Assembly: GCA_963971225.1 (NCBI GenBank)
Contig: OZ020268.1
Coordinates: forward strand, 53,122,404 to 53,186,403
DNA length: 64,000 nucleotides
Direction of reading: 5' to 3'
From: Melieria omissa
Taxonomy: Eukaryota; Arthropoda; Insecta; Diptera; Ulidiidae
The position numbers and the translations under genes were made by a program. Shown one piece after another: positions 33,410 through 44,228 of this stretch; positions within the stretch are counted from its first letter, which is position 1; every line of letters begins with the position of its first letter. Under the pieces are notes generated by a model. The model was not told the DNA's origin. It searched no databases and saw only the letters and a list, made by a program, of their open reading frames with translations.

Positions 33410-33860
33410 ATGAAACTGTTTATTGTACTTTTGATTTGTGCACTTCTGGCCTGCGCGGTGCAGAGCCAACCGAGTCACTGCTGCAACGACGTGGGGAACA
33501 CGATCATCGGTTTGAACAATGTTAAGGACAATGTGCATTCGGTAAGTCAAACGAGTTGAGATTTATTAAAGGAGTGAATAAATAGAAGATTAGAATTGAA
33601 AGTTCAAATGGAAAGATAACCAACAAAAATGAGTCGAATAAAAATCGAATAAATGGGGACCATTTGCGAAAGTGGAAACAGGTTGAGACATTTGAAGGAA
33701 GAAGGCTTTAAGAATGAAGCCTCGATCTCCTATAGAATTGCTAAGAAACTTTACTTCAACTATCAAAATTTCATATTTAAAATTTGTGAATTTTCAGATA
33801 TTGGAGAAAACCGTATCTGTAACCGAAAAGAGTATCCTGCACCTTCCCAGTAGTCCCTAA
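33410..33860 (+). CDS. Small secreted peptide, paralog C (two exons)
   Basis: Exon 1 is 33410-33541 and exon 2 is 33798-33860. The product is 64 residues: signal peptide MKLFIVLLICALLACAVQS, mature start QPSHCCNDVGNTIIG, then LNNVKDNVHS and the exon-2 part ILEKTVSVTEKSILHLPSSP. It keeps both the ILEKTV segment of copy B and the PSSP end of copies A and D, so its exon 2 is the most complete and perhaps closest to the ancestral form. Splice sites (GGTAAG, TTTTCAG) are intact. An AATAAA follows at about 33965. Function unknown. Confidence 0.75.
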
Positions 33861-34006
33861 GGATCCCCAGCTTGCGTTTGCATCTCTAAAAGCATTTTCT
33901 GCAGTGACGGTTAAGAACTAAATTCGCATAACTTAATAACTTAAATTAACTTAAATTTAAAATTAATAAAAAGCAAAATCAAAACATGACAATTTGTTCA
34001 AGCATT

Positions 34007-34291
34007 CAATGGTTTTTTACTGGCACGACAGCCCGATTACGAAACTGAGGCCTAGTTACCCGCAACCAGCCGTGTTGTGCGTGCGAATTTTTTACAAGAT
34101 TGGAAGGGACCTACAGTTTTATGCCGATTCCGAACGACGAGTTGGCAGCTTTTTCATAGGCTATTTTACTCTCAGGGGTTTGCCATTTCCATTGCTGAGA
34201 GGACAACCGCCGACAGAAAAATTGTTGTTTTTTTCGGTGTTAACAGCGGAATCTTGAACATGCACTAACCAGCTGAGCTATGGTGGCTGCT
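34007..34291 (-). mobile_element. tRNA-derived SINE, block C
   Basis: Same SINE and site as in block A, lacking the GCGCGTCAAATGC stretch as copy B does. Its 3' end retains TACCCGCAACCAGCCGTGTTGTGCGTGCGAA, a segment lost from A and D but present in the SINEs at 53027 and 56662. Confidence 0.8.
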
Positions 34292-35916
34292 GTTCAAGCA
34301 TTACTGACGGCTTTTTTCACTAAAAAGACTATTGCAATCATTGTAAGGGTTTTCCATTTTTAAATATCTGTATTTTCTTTAGTATTTCTGTCAACTTTTG
34401 CTTTGATGACTTTGTTTTTGTTACCACGGAAATGTTTATATTAAAAAAAAAATTATTTTATGAAAAATTAGCCAAATACGCTGTGTACTTTTCGAGATGT
34501 CAGCAGATATGATTTGGAGTCTTTGTAGGTATGGAAAACTTGTGGTATTTTTAATGTTAAGTTTGAGTCACTCATAGTGGAAAAATTACACATCTATGGG
34601 ACGACGGTATACAAAACGTTCCAACTTATTGTTTCGAAGATATTCCACATTAAAAATCTGGGTTCTATAATTTTTTACCATAAACGTGCTTAGAACATTT
34701 TGATGTTCACGTGCTATTTGTGGTATCTACAGTTACTTGAAAAATTCATCTCGGTCAAAAAATGAATTTAACTCGTGAACATTTTCGAGCAATAATTTTT
34801 TACGATTTCCGAAATGAATTATCTCAACAACATCTCTGAATCGCCTTCATTTTGCATTTGGTGATAAAGGATCAACCCTCAAGACAATTTATAACTAGTT
34901 TAACGAATTCAAGCGTGGTCGCCGTTCGCTCCAAGACGAATTTCGTGAAACTCATCCAAAATCGGCCATTGTGCCAGAAACCATCGATGCTGTGCAGGGG
35001 CGTAGCCAGAACTTGGTCATGGGAGGGGTTTTAAAAAAATTGTTTGCCAATTTAGATTACATGTTTTTTAAAGTACACTGCACCTTAAAAAAGCCAATAT
35101 TAGGGTTTTCCTTAAAGTTGGTACAACTTTAACAAAAACATTTCAATTGATGAACCAAGTTTATGGTGATGATCATTTATCCTTTGGCAGAGTTCATGAG
35201 TGGTACTCGCGATTTAAAAACGATAGTCAGGACATAAATGATCCACCGCAGATTCCATCAAAACTTGGAGGTAATTCAGCCACCCGGGTGATCTTTTTCA
35301 TGATTCATATTCAACATCTGCCAGAGTATTTATCCAATGTAGTTATTATTTCGACTTACTGAACAAATTCGAAAGTACATAGTTTTCAATAACATAAACA
35401 AAAAAATTTTTTTGGAAATATTATTCATGTTTTTTGTTATTTTGTATACCAAACACCTACACGGGTGATCCCAGGCGCTTCCGCAACAATTTTGAATACT
35501 TAAAACTCACAAAATTTTTTTTACGTACCTCACCATGTGTTCAAGAAACCATTTGGGAAGAAATCTTCTAATATTTTTCATAGTAGCAAAATAAATCTTT
35601 ACAGTAACTGAGGAGTTTACTTTCAAAAGGGCATATATCCACTTCTGATTTTTTTTGAGAAATTAAGAGAAACGTTTTACGGCAATTAAAAAATTAACTG
35701 ATTTTTTTGTTTACTAAATTAATTCCGTCTTAGGCTAAGTAATATACTACCAAAAGTTCCAACCTCTGCGTGCGTTTCATTGCGAGTTACACCTGATTTA
35801 ATTTGGATATGTGCCTTTTTGGTGTGAAAATGGGATATGTTCCCTTTTGGTAAAAAAACAGCTGTTTTATAAACTTTAATAAAATTTATTTTTTACAATA
35901 TTATTAGAATGACATA

Positions 35917-36174
35917 TTAAATGTGAACTCCATTTTCATTGCTGTCGAGACAGTCACATTCTTCGAAGCTGCTGTCATTTTCATCTTCTTCCGGTGCCTC
36001 AGGTTGTCCAACAAGGGGGGTGTACCACTTTAGATCCGGGTTATCTTTCCATTCTTTTCCAAAATGGGTTAATAACAGGTGCTCTACGACCCTCTGTTTT
36101 TCTTTACTGATCGATTTTCCGAGTGAAAGAACACTCGGAGTTTTGACGTCGGATTCTTTTTTCCCCCTTTTGAC
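35917..36174 (-). pseudogene. C-terminus of an unidentified transposase-like protein
   Basis: An open frame on the minus strand, cut by the Transib at its 5' side: KTPSVLSLGKSISKEKQRVV, LLLTHFGKEWKDNPDLKWY, then an acidic tail PEEDENDSSFEECDCLD and a stop. No motif lets me name it. Past the Transib the upstream side may continue (FMAHFRFESHTEIFKP read from 38110 to 38014), but the frames do not join cleanly. Confidence 0.4.
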
Positions 36175-36179
36175 GATCG

Positions 36180-38007
36180 CACAGTGTTTCGCCTAGAACA
36201 AGCTAGCTGGACAAAAACGACATCTTTATTTTCTGATTTTTCTAATAGATAGTGAATATAAACATTCATACATTAAGATCTGTGTGAAAATAACACATCG
36301 GCACCTCTTATATAGTGAGTAATATAGACGAATATATCGGATAACCGAAAATTTTAATAATTCGTTTGCATAGTTTGTCTGAATTGTTTTATATAAAAAA
36401 ATTACTGTGAAAAATCGGTGGCATTTTTTTTATTATGGAATATGAGCATAAGGGTAAGAAGTATTTTTACATTGCCTTGTATTAGAAATTAAGCTATATT
36501 AATTATTTGTAAGGTGCCATGATTAAGAAGGAAAGCGATTTTTTCCCCAAAATTTTAATTTCAAAGGTGAAAAAATAAGATGTCTCCCGATGTCACCTCT
36601 GCAATTTTTATATATATTCTGCTCATAAGTGCCTACTAATAGATGGAACAAAAAACCATTGCGAATTTTTTGCACATCTATTTTATTTTATTTTTTTAGA
36701 TATGTTTACAAATAAAATTTAAGTTTTTTGAAATGTGGTGGGAACACTCAAGTGAAACAAGAAATGAAGAGATAATGGAAAAATTTTTATCAGTGATTAC
36801 ACTGATGAATTTTCATTCGTTCCCTTGCAATTTGGAGAAACGTCTCGACCGCCTTCCAGCATATATTGTCGTCTGCCATATATTTATTTTTTCCAAAGAA
36901 TCAAAAGATTTTATTGTTTCTGAAACGAACAAAGTTTTGGAAGAGATAAGCTTTATAGTACCGACAAAGGGCATTCTAGAAGAAACTAAAGTTACTTTCC
37001 AACATAATATGCTTCTAACCATGACTGGGAAAGTTTGTTGTAATGATTTGATTGAAATGTCTTCTACTCAAAGGTGCTTTATATGTGGAGTAAATCTAAA
37101 AATAATGAATGGCGAGACACAGGAGTTTGTACCCAACCGAGAAAATCTAGGTTTTGCTTTATCTACACTGCAGGCTTGGATTAGGTGTTTTGAATGTCTG
37201 CTCCACATTAGTACCGTCTTTATGTAAAAAAGTGGCAGCTTAAGGACGATAATGCCTACTAGTGTTAATGAACCAATTGGTACCCCTGCTGTATCTAGTT
37301 TTCATGGTTCTGTCACTCATAGTAATTACTAATAAATGAACAGTGATGATAATGTCTGAGAGAATTAAGAAAACTGTAAGTATGTAATAAATTGACAAGA
37401 ACTTCCTGCTGTGCTAAGACTAGATTATCAAAAGTTGTGTCTAAAACTGCTTGAACTTTATTTTAAGCGTTTCATTCACATCAATTTCCTCTGGATAACA
37501 AGCAGCTTTTGCCTTTCTAACACTATAAAAAGACGGTAATACCTTATGACCAGCTTGGGCTCCACTTCCGAGTCCTTTTGTATGCATGAGTAGTCAATTG
37601 GCTATCTGCGTAGTATGCTAAAACTTCTTCATTACTCAAAAATCTCGCATTTTTTTTAATTCTCGTTCAGAGATTCTTGAGTCTCATTTTTCGCAGTTTT
37701 GATAACACTTGCTGAATTTCTCTAGTGGACAACCGTACAGATATCTACGCAGCATAAATCAACTTATCAGTACTTCTGGTAGGTCATCTCTTTGTCTCCG
37801 TTTAGTCCTCAGACTGGAACTATTTAATTCCTTAATGTATATATCCATATATATGTGTATGTATATATATTCCTATATGTATATAGTTATCAAAAAAATA
37901 TATTAAACTAAAAAAATATATGTATATAAAATAAAAAGCCACATATGAAACGAAAAATCCTGAAAAATATTTTTGTCCAGCTAGCTTGTTCTACACGAAA
38001 CACTGTG
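36180..38007 (+). mobile_element. Transib element with RSS-like termini
   Basis: Both ends begin with the heptamer CACAGTG and share about 36 bp of inverted repeat (TTTCGYSTAGAACAAGCTAG, then CTGGACAAAAA). The flanking 5-bp duplication is GATCG (36175-36179 and 38008-38012), the GC-rich 5-bp size expected for Transib. The left terminus reads CACAGTG, 23-24 bp spacer, then ACAAAAACG, close to a V(D)J recombination signal. At 1828 bp it is too short for a full transposase gene, so it is a deletion derivative. Confidence 0.85.
36733..37227 (+). pseudogene. Transib transposase fragment
   Basis: 164 codons. Recognisable parts are LTMTGKVCCNDLIEM, then STQRCFICGVNLKIMN (a zinc-binding CxxC) and LSTLQAWIRCFECLLHIS, which I match from memory to the central part of Transib (RAG1-related) transposases. 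The N-terminal DNA-binding region and C-terminal catalytic part are missing. Context inside Transib-type termini supports the call. Confidence 0.6.
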
Positions 38008-38243
38008 GATCGGTTTGAATATTTCGGTGTGGCTTTCGAATCTGAAATGAGCCATAAACTTCACTCTCGTAGTAACTCCTCCATTTCTAGCGTGGAATTT
38101 CTTTATTTCTATTCGTTTGGCGTGACTGATGCCTGTAGTTTTACCGTACGTTTCCTCGATATAGTTGGCCGATCTCGTTCAAATTTGGACATGTGATGTA
38201 GTATTAGCCAAAAGTCTTAAATACGGAATTTGATGAGAATATA

Positions 38244-39925
38244 CAGTCCCTGTTCATCGAATTATGACCGATGAAAAAATTTCGAAATTTCTACATACTT
38301 CCATCATCGATAAAACAAAAACCAATCAAGTAAAAATAACAAATGAGGTATCAAATTATTCATTGGAAAGTTTTCTTTGAAATCCTGCTAAAGGAAACTC
38401 ATTATGGTATATGAAAACTCTGTCGATGCCGGTAAACTCGTGGCAACTAGGAAAAATCGTCAAAATTTCCAATTGTTGGTGTCATCATAACTTCGTTTTA
38501 AAGGGAAATTGTGACACAAAAAAAGAAATAACAAACAAAAATTATTTATGAAATTACGTATTAAAGACTAAGAAGTAAGTAGGTAAAATATATCATCATT
38601 ATGTTTGTTTAATACTATGTAAAATCCGTGTTGGATCTATTGAAGGCTTGTTAAACAAAATGGGTAGAAAACGTGACCTAACAGTGGAAAAAAAATTTTC
38701 AAATTGTGGCTTTGATGAAGGAGGGCAAGTGCATCTACTCTCAAATAGCCAAAAAACTTCAATCTTCAAAAGCATCCGTGGTCAATCTTGCAAGAAAGAG
38801 CCGAAATACTGACGACTTGCCTTCAGTTTATAAAACTAATAGGAAGAATTCCGCGGTATTCGCAAAACTACACCAAGAACCGACCGTAGAATCGTGCAAA
38901 AAGCTTTGGAGAACCGATATACTCTATGTAGGGTCATTTTAGAAGACCTAAAGGGTTATGGTGTCACAGTGTCGCTGATGACGGTACGTCGCCGCTTATA
39001 CGAAAATAGGTTGATATGCACGCGTCCAGCGAAAAAGCCAAAGTTAACCAAAGTAATGCGTCAGCGGCGGTTATATTGGGCACAGTTGCATAAGGCATTC
39101 AGATAAAACTACTGGACCAAGGTAAATCCATTAAATTTGATCTTTCCTGCGATTTTTAACAATAATTCCTATTAACCACTTTTTTGCGAAATTCTTGTCA
39201 TTTTTAGGTTATCTTTAGCGCTGTATATCGCTTGGAAGTGGTTACTGAAGAAAAGCAATTTGTGAGGAGGCAGGGGGAATGATATTCGGACGAATGCATC
39301 GTTCCCTGCATTAAACATGAGCCAGCAGTAATGGTTTGGAGCTGCATTACATCGGAAGGTCCTTGTCCAATACATTTCGTTAAAGGAACAATGCGCTCTG
39401 CCCAATATATAAACGTACTTCAAGGTGTTCTAGCGCCGTATATCGATACCCTGCAGCAGCCCAGAGAGGAATACATCTTCATGCAAGATGGTGCTCCTTG
39501 CCACGCTATTAATACATTAAATTTAAATGTGTTGGCGTGGCCTGGCAATTCTCCCTATCCTAATCCGATAGAGAAGTGCTGGGCATACTTTACATCCAAA
39601 GTGTATAGTCGGGGAAACCCCACGGTAGCGATTCTTAAAGCAAATATTACAGATATTTGGCAAAATAATATCCAATTGAGAACAATGATGTCCAATTGCA
39701 TTGATAGCATGCCCCAACGAATAGAGGCAGTTCTAAAAGCTCAGGGTGGACAGATAAAATATTAGAAATTACAAACTATAATTTACATATCTTGGTGCAA
39801 AACTTTCCAACGAATAAGTTGATACCTCATTTGTTATTTTTACTTGATTAGTTTTTGTTTTATCGATGATTAAAGTAGAAATTTTGAAAATTTTTCATCG
39901 GTCATAATTCGATGAACAGGGACTG
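38244..39925 (+). mobile_element. Tc1-like element with long inverted repeats
   Basis: TA duplications at 38242-38243 and 39926-39927. The ends begin CAGTCCCTGTTCATCGAATT, and the inverted repeat stays alignable for roughly 130 bp (…ATCATCGATAAAACAAAAAC…, …AACAAATGAGGTATCAA…). It carries a decayed Tc1 transposase. Total length is 1682 bp, near full size for a Tc1 element. Confidence 0.9.
38660..39765 (+). pseudogene. Tc1-like transposase
   Basis: Paired helix-turn-helix region in pieces (ALMKEGKCIYSQIAKKLQSS, then VTVSLMTVRRRLYENRLICT), followed by PAKKPKLTKVMRQRRLYWA. The catalytic region at 39331-39765 has VMVWSCITSEGPCPIHFVKG, FMQDGAPCHA (second Asp) and WPGNSPYPNPIEKCWAYF (Glu in the NPIE box). 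At least three frameshifts separate these pieces. The first catalytic Asp region (normally VxFSDE) reads VIFSAVYRLE at about 39207, so that residue is lost too. Confidence 0.85.
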
Positions 39926-39927
39926 TA

Positions 39928-40556
39928 TTTGAAAATGCATGAAAATCCCTTTCCCCCCTTCCGCATTTGAACCAAAAATCTCTTAAGCACAGTCCACGTT
40001 ATGTTTTTGCTTACCAACTTAGCTCAAAAAATGAAAACTGTCTTTATAAAACGGATGAAAAGAAAAATATTAACATATGTTAATAGTGGCGGTTTCCGTA
40101 TATAAACATTGGTGACAGTGTGAAGGCTAAGATGGCGCACAATGACCAATCAGAGTGCACAAGGACCTCACGGTGGCGTCACCTGTTGAGGGGAAGAGTT
40201 AGACAATGTAAATCACGTCCTTGGCAAGTTCTGCTCTCAAGCGATAATGTACTAAACTACACAAGAAAAATGTGCCCTTTTGAAAAAAAACATATTTTAA
40301 TGGAATAGGTTTTATATGGATATATGCCGTTTTGGTGTAAAATTTTCTATTAAAGACAAGACAAGATAGAGACTGGATATGTGCTCTTTTGGTGGCAACC
40401 TCAATGTTTGGCATGCTTTAAATATAGGATAAAAACAACTTTGGTAGGAAACTGATCCATAGGCACATACATCTCATGGCAAAGAATAGATTAGAGCGAA
40501 AACCCGACAAAATCTCAAAAGTGGATATAAGCCTTTTTGTAAGTAAACTCCTCAGT
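39928..40556. other. Non-coding end of the 35607-40556 element
   Basis: No convincing frame. It contains two GGATATRTGCYYTTTTGGTG motifs (40317 and 40376) matching the one near the left end, and a TATATAAACATTGGTGACAG stretch at about 40099 that might be a promoter of the lost transposase. Confidence 0.45.
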
Positions 40557-41534
40557 TAGACTTTTTCGAAAAATGGACTATCACGATTACAAAAATCTTT
40601 GGTAAGCCGAAAGTTAAGCATCTCTAAAGCATAATATTATCGCTATCAAAAGACGCCATCTCATCCATAGACAATTGTGACTGATTTGTTGACTATAAGT
40701 CGAATTTTAACCATCAACCACTCCTCGTTTTCACCTGATGCGGCATCGTGCGACTTTCACCTTATAACAAAAAAAAACCAAGGCGTTTTAAGGACGTAGA
40801 AGCTATCCAAAAGGCCGACATCCTGAAGGACATTCCAGCCGACGATTTAAAACACCCATTTAACATGCCCTTAGATCAAGCAAATAGCTTTACTGAGCCT
40901 GAAGGGAACTTTTTAAAAAAATCACATCGGTTTCACCAAAAAATTTTTCATTATTCTTTTAAATGTTTAAAGGTGAAAAAATCTTCTTCGTGGGAACGTA
41001 TATACCATGCATAATGATTGAAAATTTTAAATAATTATAGGCCTTGGGGGGTTCTGACACCCAAAACCCCTCCCTTGGCTACGCCCCTAATGCTGTGCAT
41101 GAACTGCTAATGAAAGATCGTCATGTGACATACCGTGAGATACAGGCATCCTTGGGCATTAGTTTCACAGCCGTGCATTCGATATTACTGGTGCATGAAC
41201 ATTTAGCTGTCAGAAAGATTTGTTCTCATTGGATCCTGCATAATTTGACAATCACTCAAAAAAGGCTCGTGTCGATTGGTGCAAAGTAATGATGGAGCAA
41301 TTTGATCGCGGTACTTCGAAAGACGTTTATTATATAGTGGCAGGTGACGAATTATGGATATATGCGTATGAGCCCGAAACAAAACAGCAATCGACCGTGT
41401 GGGTCTTCCAAGACGAGCCGAATCGAACAAAAGTTGTTCGGGCACGCAGCACATCGAAGCAAATGGTCGCCTGTTTCTTTCGCAAAACTGGTCATGAGTG
41501 GTACCACTAAGCAAATAAACACATAGAGGTAGAA

Positions 41535-42540
41535 CGCAGTACAAAATTTTTCGGTCACGCAAATCTAGCACAGTAGGTCCCACACGTACTTCGGCTATAC
41601 GAATTTTTTTCGCTAGCTTCGTCAAACTTCAATTTTCGAAGTTCATCTTCATTCTTTGTGGTATGTTCGACAAGGAACATCAATTGCAAGCTGTGCTGTG
41701 CTGATGAGCATGAAACGGCGCGCCGCGGCGTATCGTTTGCAAATTCGAATATGTAAGGGTGTGTGTCCGTGTGAAAATAAATGTGCGTGTTGCTTGTGTA
41801 TGCGCTGAGGTGAATGAAAACAATACGAGCAACATGGCTTTCGGTTCTGCTATGAATAATGAACCATGTGAATTCGCAAAGGCGTACAGTAGAGTGTGCG
41901 TTCCTATTGAAAAAAAAAACCAAAACCATGAATTTCTGCTGTGCAATGTCGGCATTCATGTAGGCTACGTTGCCTTTTGGCCTAACAAAATTCATACCGA
42001 TAAATTTTTCAAATTCATATATTAACAGCAACATATTACTATTTATTGTTATCATTTCCTTAAAGTTTATATTATTTAGTAATTTTATGTGTTCTTTAGT
42101 ATTTTTATTTTATTCTTATTTTTCGTTTTACTTGCAATTTGCTCTCTTAACCAAGCGCAATTTTTTCTCAGCAAAATTATTAAAAAGTAGTCTAACATAA
42201 ATTGCTCATGTTCCCAACAAGTAGACGGTTCTGAAAATCACATTTTGTATTTATCTACTTTGTTACGTTTGCAACACACAAAGCTTTTTTATATTGGAGG
42301 AATGAGGGGTTTCCTTAAAAAACGTATGAAATGTGTTATAAAAGATTTTTGAAACAAAAAAAAATTAGTCGATTGGAGCTTTTAGTTTTAAACTACTGTT
42401 AAAATAGTTCAAATTTTTGAAAAATATAAACATTTCGTTTCTTTGTAAATTACAAAGCTCATCTTTTATTAACTTTTTGCAGTTAGGACCGTCACAATTT
42501 TCAATAGTTTGCATCAATATAAAACCAGAGAAATAACGAA
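41535..42540. other. Left non-coding part of the P-like element
   Basis: No frame I would call a gene. Two open stretches (41555-42055 minus, 41759-42025 plus) overlap each other and lack recognisable motifs. 42000-42500 is very AT-rich. Confidence 0.4.
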
Positions 42541-42550
42541 TAATAATAAT

Positions 42551-43119
42551 GCCTCAGGCATTTGAAGAATTCGCTTTCTCTGCATCAAATATATCCTTTG
42601 ATAAGCAAAATTCTTCACCGAACTCTTGATTTATAGCATTTTGAGTTTCATTGTCAATTTCAAACAAACTGGTATTATTGTCAATTGTTATAAATGAACC
42701 TTCGTCAGTTGGTTCACAATTGAAGGTTCCTGCCTTAAATGCTATTATTTTCATTGAGATCATTATCACAAGAATTTGGTCAAACGTAAAAAGTGAAGGA
42801 TTATTGTTTGTAACTCCGCTTTTTTTTACCAAAGATAATAAAAGAAAATTGGATTTTTCCGCCCAGATATCTTGTGAAAGAGACAAAACGGAAGTAATTG
42901 ATAAAACTATACCATTTCAACAGTATACAGTTTTAGGATACTGACAACTTTTGACATAGTTTTTCATTTCCTTCAAATAATTTTGGATATTGTTATTCTC
43001 ACGAAGAGCTGATCGGAAACAATCAAAAAGTCTGTTTATTTTTTCAATAAATGTAGCTGTGGACAAAGCTTTTTCTTTGCAATCATTATAACAGCCATTT
43101 TCAACCAAAGATTTTATGG
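42551..43119 (-). pseudogene. P-like transposase, C-terminal fragments
   Basis: Two minus-strand frames. 43108-42917 has TATFIEKINRLFDCFRSAL, a segment typical of P-element and THAP9-type transposases. 42886-42554 has NPSLFTFDQI, FKAGTFNCEPTDEGSF and an Asn/Glu-rich end. A frameshift lies near 42900. The upstream continuation is at 54530-54350, beyond hAT2. Confidence 0.6.
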
Positions 43120-43387
43120 CTGCGGATCAGTGTGCTTACTTTTACCACATTGTGGTAGATCTACCACAATTATTTTTAAAATCAAGTTTCTACCACATCA
43201 TTACATTTTTGTGGAACATAAATTTTTCTCTTAACCAACCTTTTACTCCAAGTAAATTAGAGCTTTATGTTGTAAAATTTATGTTAGGGCTGCATTGAAC
43301 ATTGTAAGTGAAAATGTGCAAAAACAACTTATGCGGTAGCACTCTCATCACTTCAAAAGCAGTGCACTACAAATAGTTGACAGTTTG

Positions 43388-43597
43388 ACAATTGTTTTGG
43401 CGGCAGGTGCAATTAAAATGGAAAAATTTCTAAAAAAGTTGAAAATTGTTTGCCTTTATTTTTTAGTAACGTTTAGTTTTTTAGAATATCGCATGGGGAT
43501 GGCAATGCGCTTGGACGGGACGAAGTTTTACGGCGCGAAGTGGTACCTGCTGCTGAAATTTGCGAGTCCGAGCTCCCAAAAAAGAAAAAAACATATA
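43388..43597 (+). pseudogene. Possible hAT transposase start
   Basis: A frame beginning MEKFLKKLKIVC at 43418 lies just inside the hAT2 left end and is cut by the palindromic MITE. Its downstream part (YRMGMAMRLDGTKFYG) shows no domain I recognise. Position alone suggests it is the 5' end of the hAT2 gene. Confidence 0.25.
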
Positions 43598-43769
43598 CAC
43601 CTAATTCTGTTTTTACACGGTCTGTTTTTACACGGTTTTGATTTAACACGGTTAGAAAATTAAAAAAATTTCAATTTTTCGTGTAAAAAAATTAAAAATT
43701 TTTTTTATTTTCAAACCGTGTTAAATCAAAACCGTGTAAAAACAGACCGTGTAAAAACAGAATTAGGTG
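43598..43769. mobile_element. Palindromic MITE with TA duplication
   Basis: 172 bp between TA dinucleotides (43596-43597 and 43770-43771). The arms, about 57 bp, are an essentially perfect inverted repeat (CACCTAATTCTGTTTTTACA and so on). An internal ACACGGTCTG/ACACGGTTTT/ACACGGTTAG direct repeat lies within each arm. Non-coding. Confidence 0.85.
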
Positions 43770-44228
43770 TAGTCAACAATACAAAAAACAATGAAAAGAA
43801 ACCCGGCACAGGTTAAAGTGGATAGAAGAACGTAAAATACAATTAATGTACAAATACAGTGCAAGCTCGATTTTCGTGACTAATTAAAAACCAGACCTGT
43901 CGCGAAAACCGAATTTTCGCGATAATAGAACCCAAATTTTGACTGAAAAATGTTATGTAAGTTTTAAAATTAGAATTGTTTTTATTGATATTGTTGGTAA
44001 ATGGACGAAGAAAACGCAATCCCGTGTATTTTTCCGGACCACGTCGCTCGCTCGTGTCCAAAAATTGAGTGAGCGAGCGAATGCCAGCGAATGACAGCCG
44101 CAGCGAAGTGCAACGACACCGAACAGGTGGTTGCAGTAGCTGACAAACAAAACTACACAACAAGAATGTAAAACCAAATATAAAGATGATCCGTTCACGA
44201 ACATCCCGGACGCCACTGAAACAGCGTT

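Larger units (their letters stand above)
31856..34690 (+). repeat. Block C
   Basis: Contains the shared core from TTGCACCCCATACTAGCAAC (31966) through the mariner remnant, promoter, peptide gene, SINE and spacer. Its left edge (TAAGTTAAGATGTAATGTTAAAG) is the same as block D at 57931, including the preceding mariner end, so C and D share a longer common ancestor than A and B do. At about 34584 it jumps to sequence equivalent to about 61000 of block D, so roughly 300 bp of spacer is deleted. Confidence 0.8.
35607..40556. mobile_element. TIR element of unknown superfamily
   Basis: Inverted ends of about 40 bp (ACTGAGGAGTTTACTT, then ATATCCACTT) with TA on both sides (35605-35606 and 40557-40558). 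Subterminal direct copies of a GGATATGTGCCYTTTTGGTG motif occur near both ends (35809, 40317, 40376). A minus-strand C-terminal reading frame lies at 36174-35917. It is opened by a Transib and a Tc1-like element. The superfamily is not recognised. Confidence 0.65.
35100..41035 (+). mobile_element. mariner remnant split by the 35607-40556 element
   Basis: An N-terminal piece at 35130-35265 reads NQVYGDDHLSFGRVHEWYSRFK (mariner QxYGDxxxS...W motif). Then comes non-coding sequence homologous to the cores of blocks A-D (35310-35500), and after the insertion the C-terminal piece (40620-41000) with DVEAIQKADILKDIPADDLK and ANSFTEPEGN. This copy supplies the N-terminus missing from the remnants in blocks A-D. 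Confidence 0.7.
34995..41089. mobile_element. hAT1: hAT-type element in mariner M2
   Basis: Ends CAGGGGCGTAGCC (left) and GGCTACGCCCCTA (right), with an 8-bp duplication ATGCTGTG (34987-34994 and 41090-41097). The CAGGG-type terminus and 8-bp duplication fit the hAT superfamily. Removing it rejoins the mariner at DAV. It contains no hAT transposase, only other elements. Confidence 0.8.

Noticed and set aside
41680..42055. Possible gene at the left end of the P-like element (166-codon ORF)
   Set aside because: Overlapping ORFs on both strands with no domain, low complexity (HTHTHP-type) and no start or splice context to support it.
43598..43769. CRISPR-like or hairpin RNA gene
   Set aside because: The repeat is a single inverted pair between TA dinucleotides, i.e. 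a MITE; there are no regular spacers and the window is eukaryotic.
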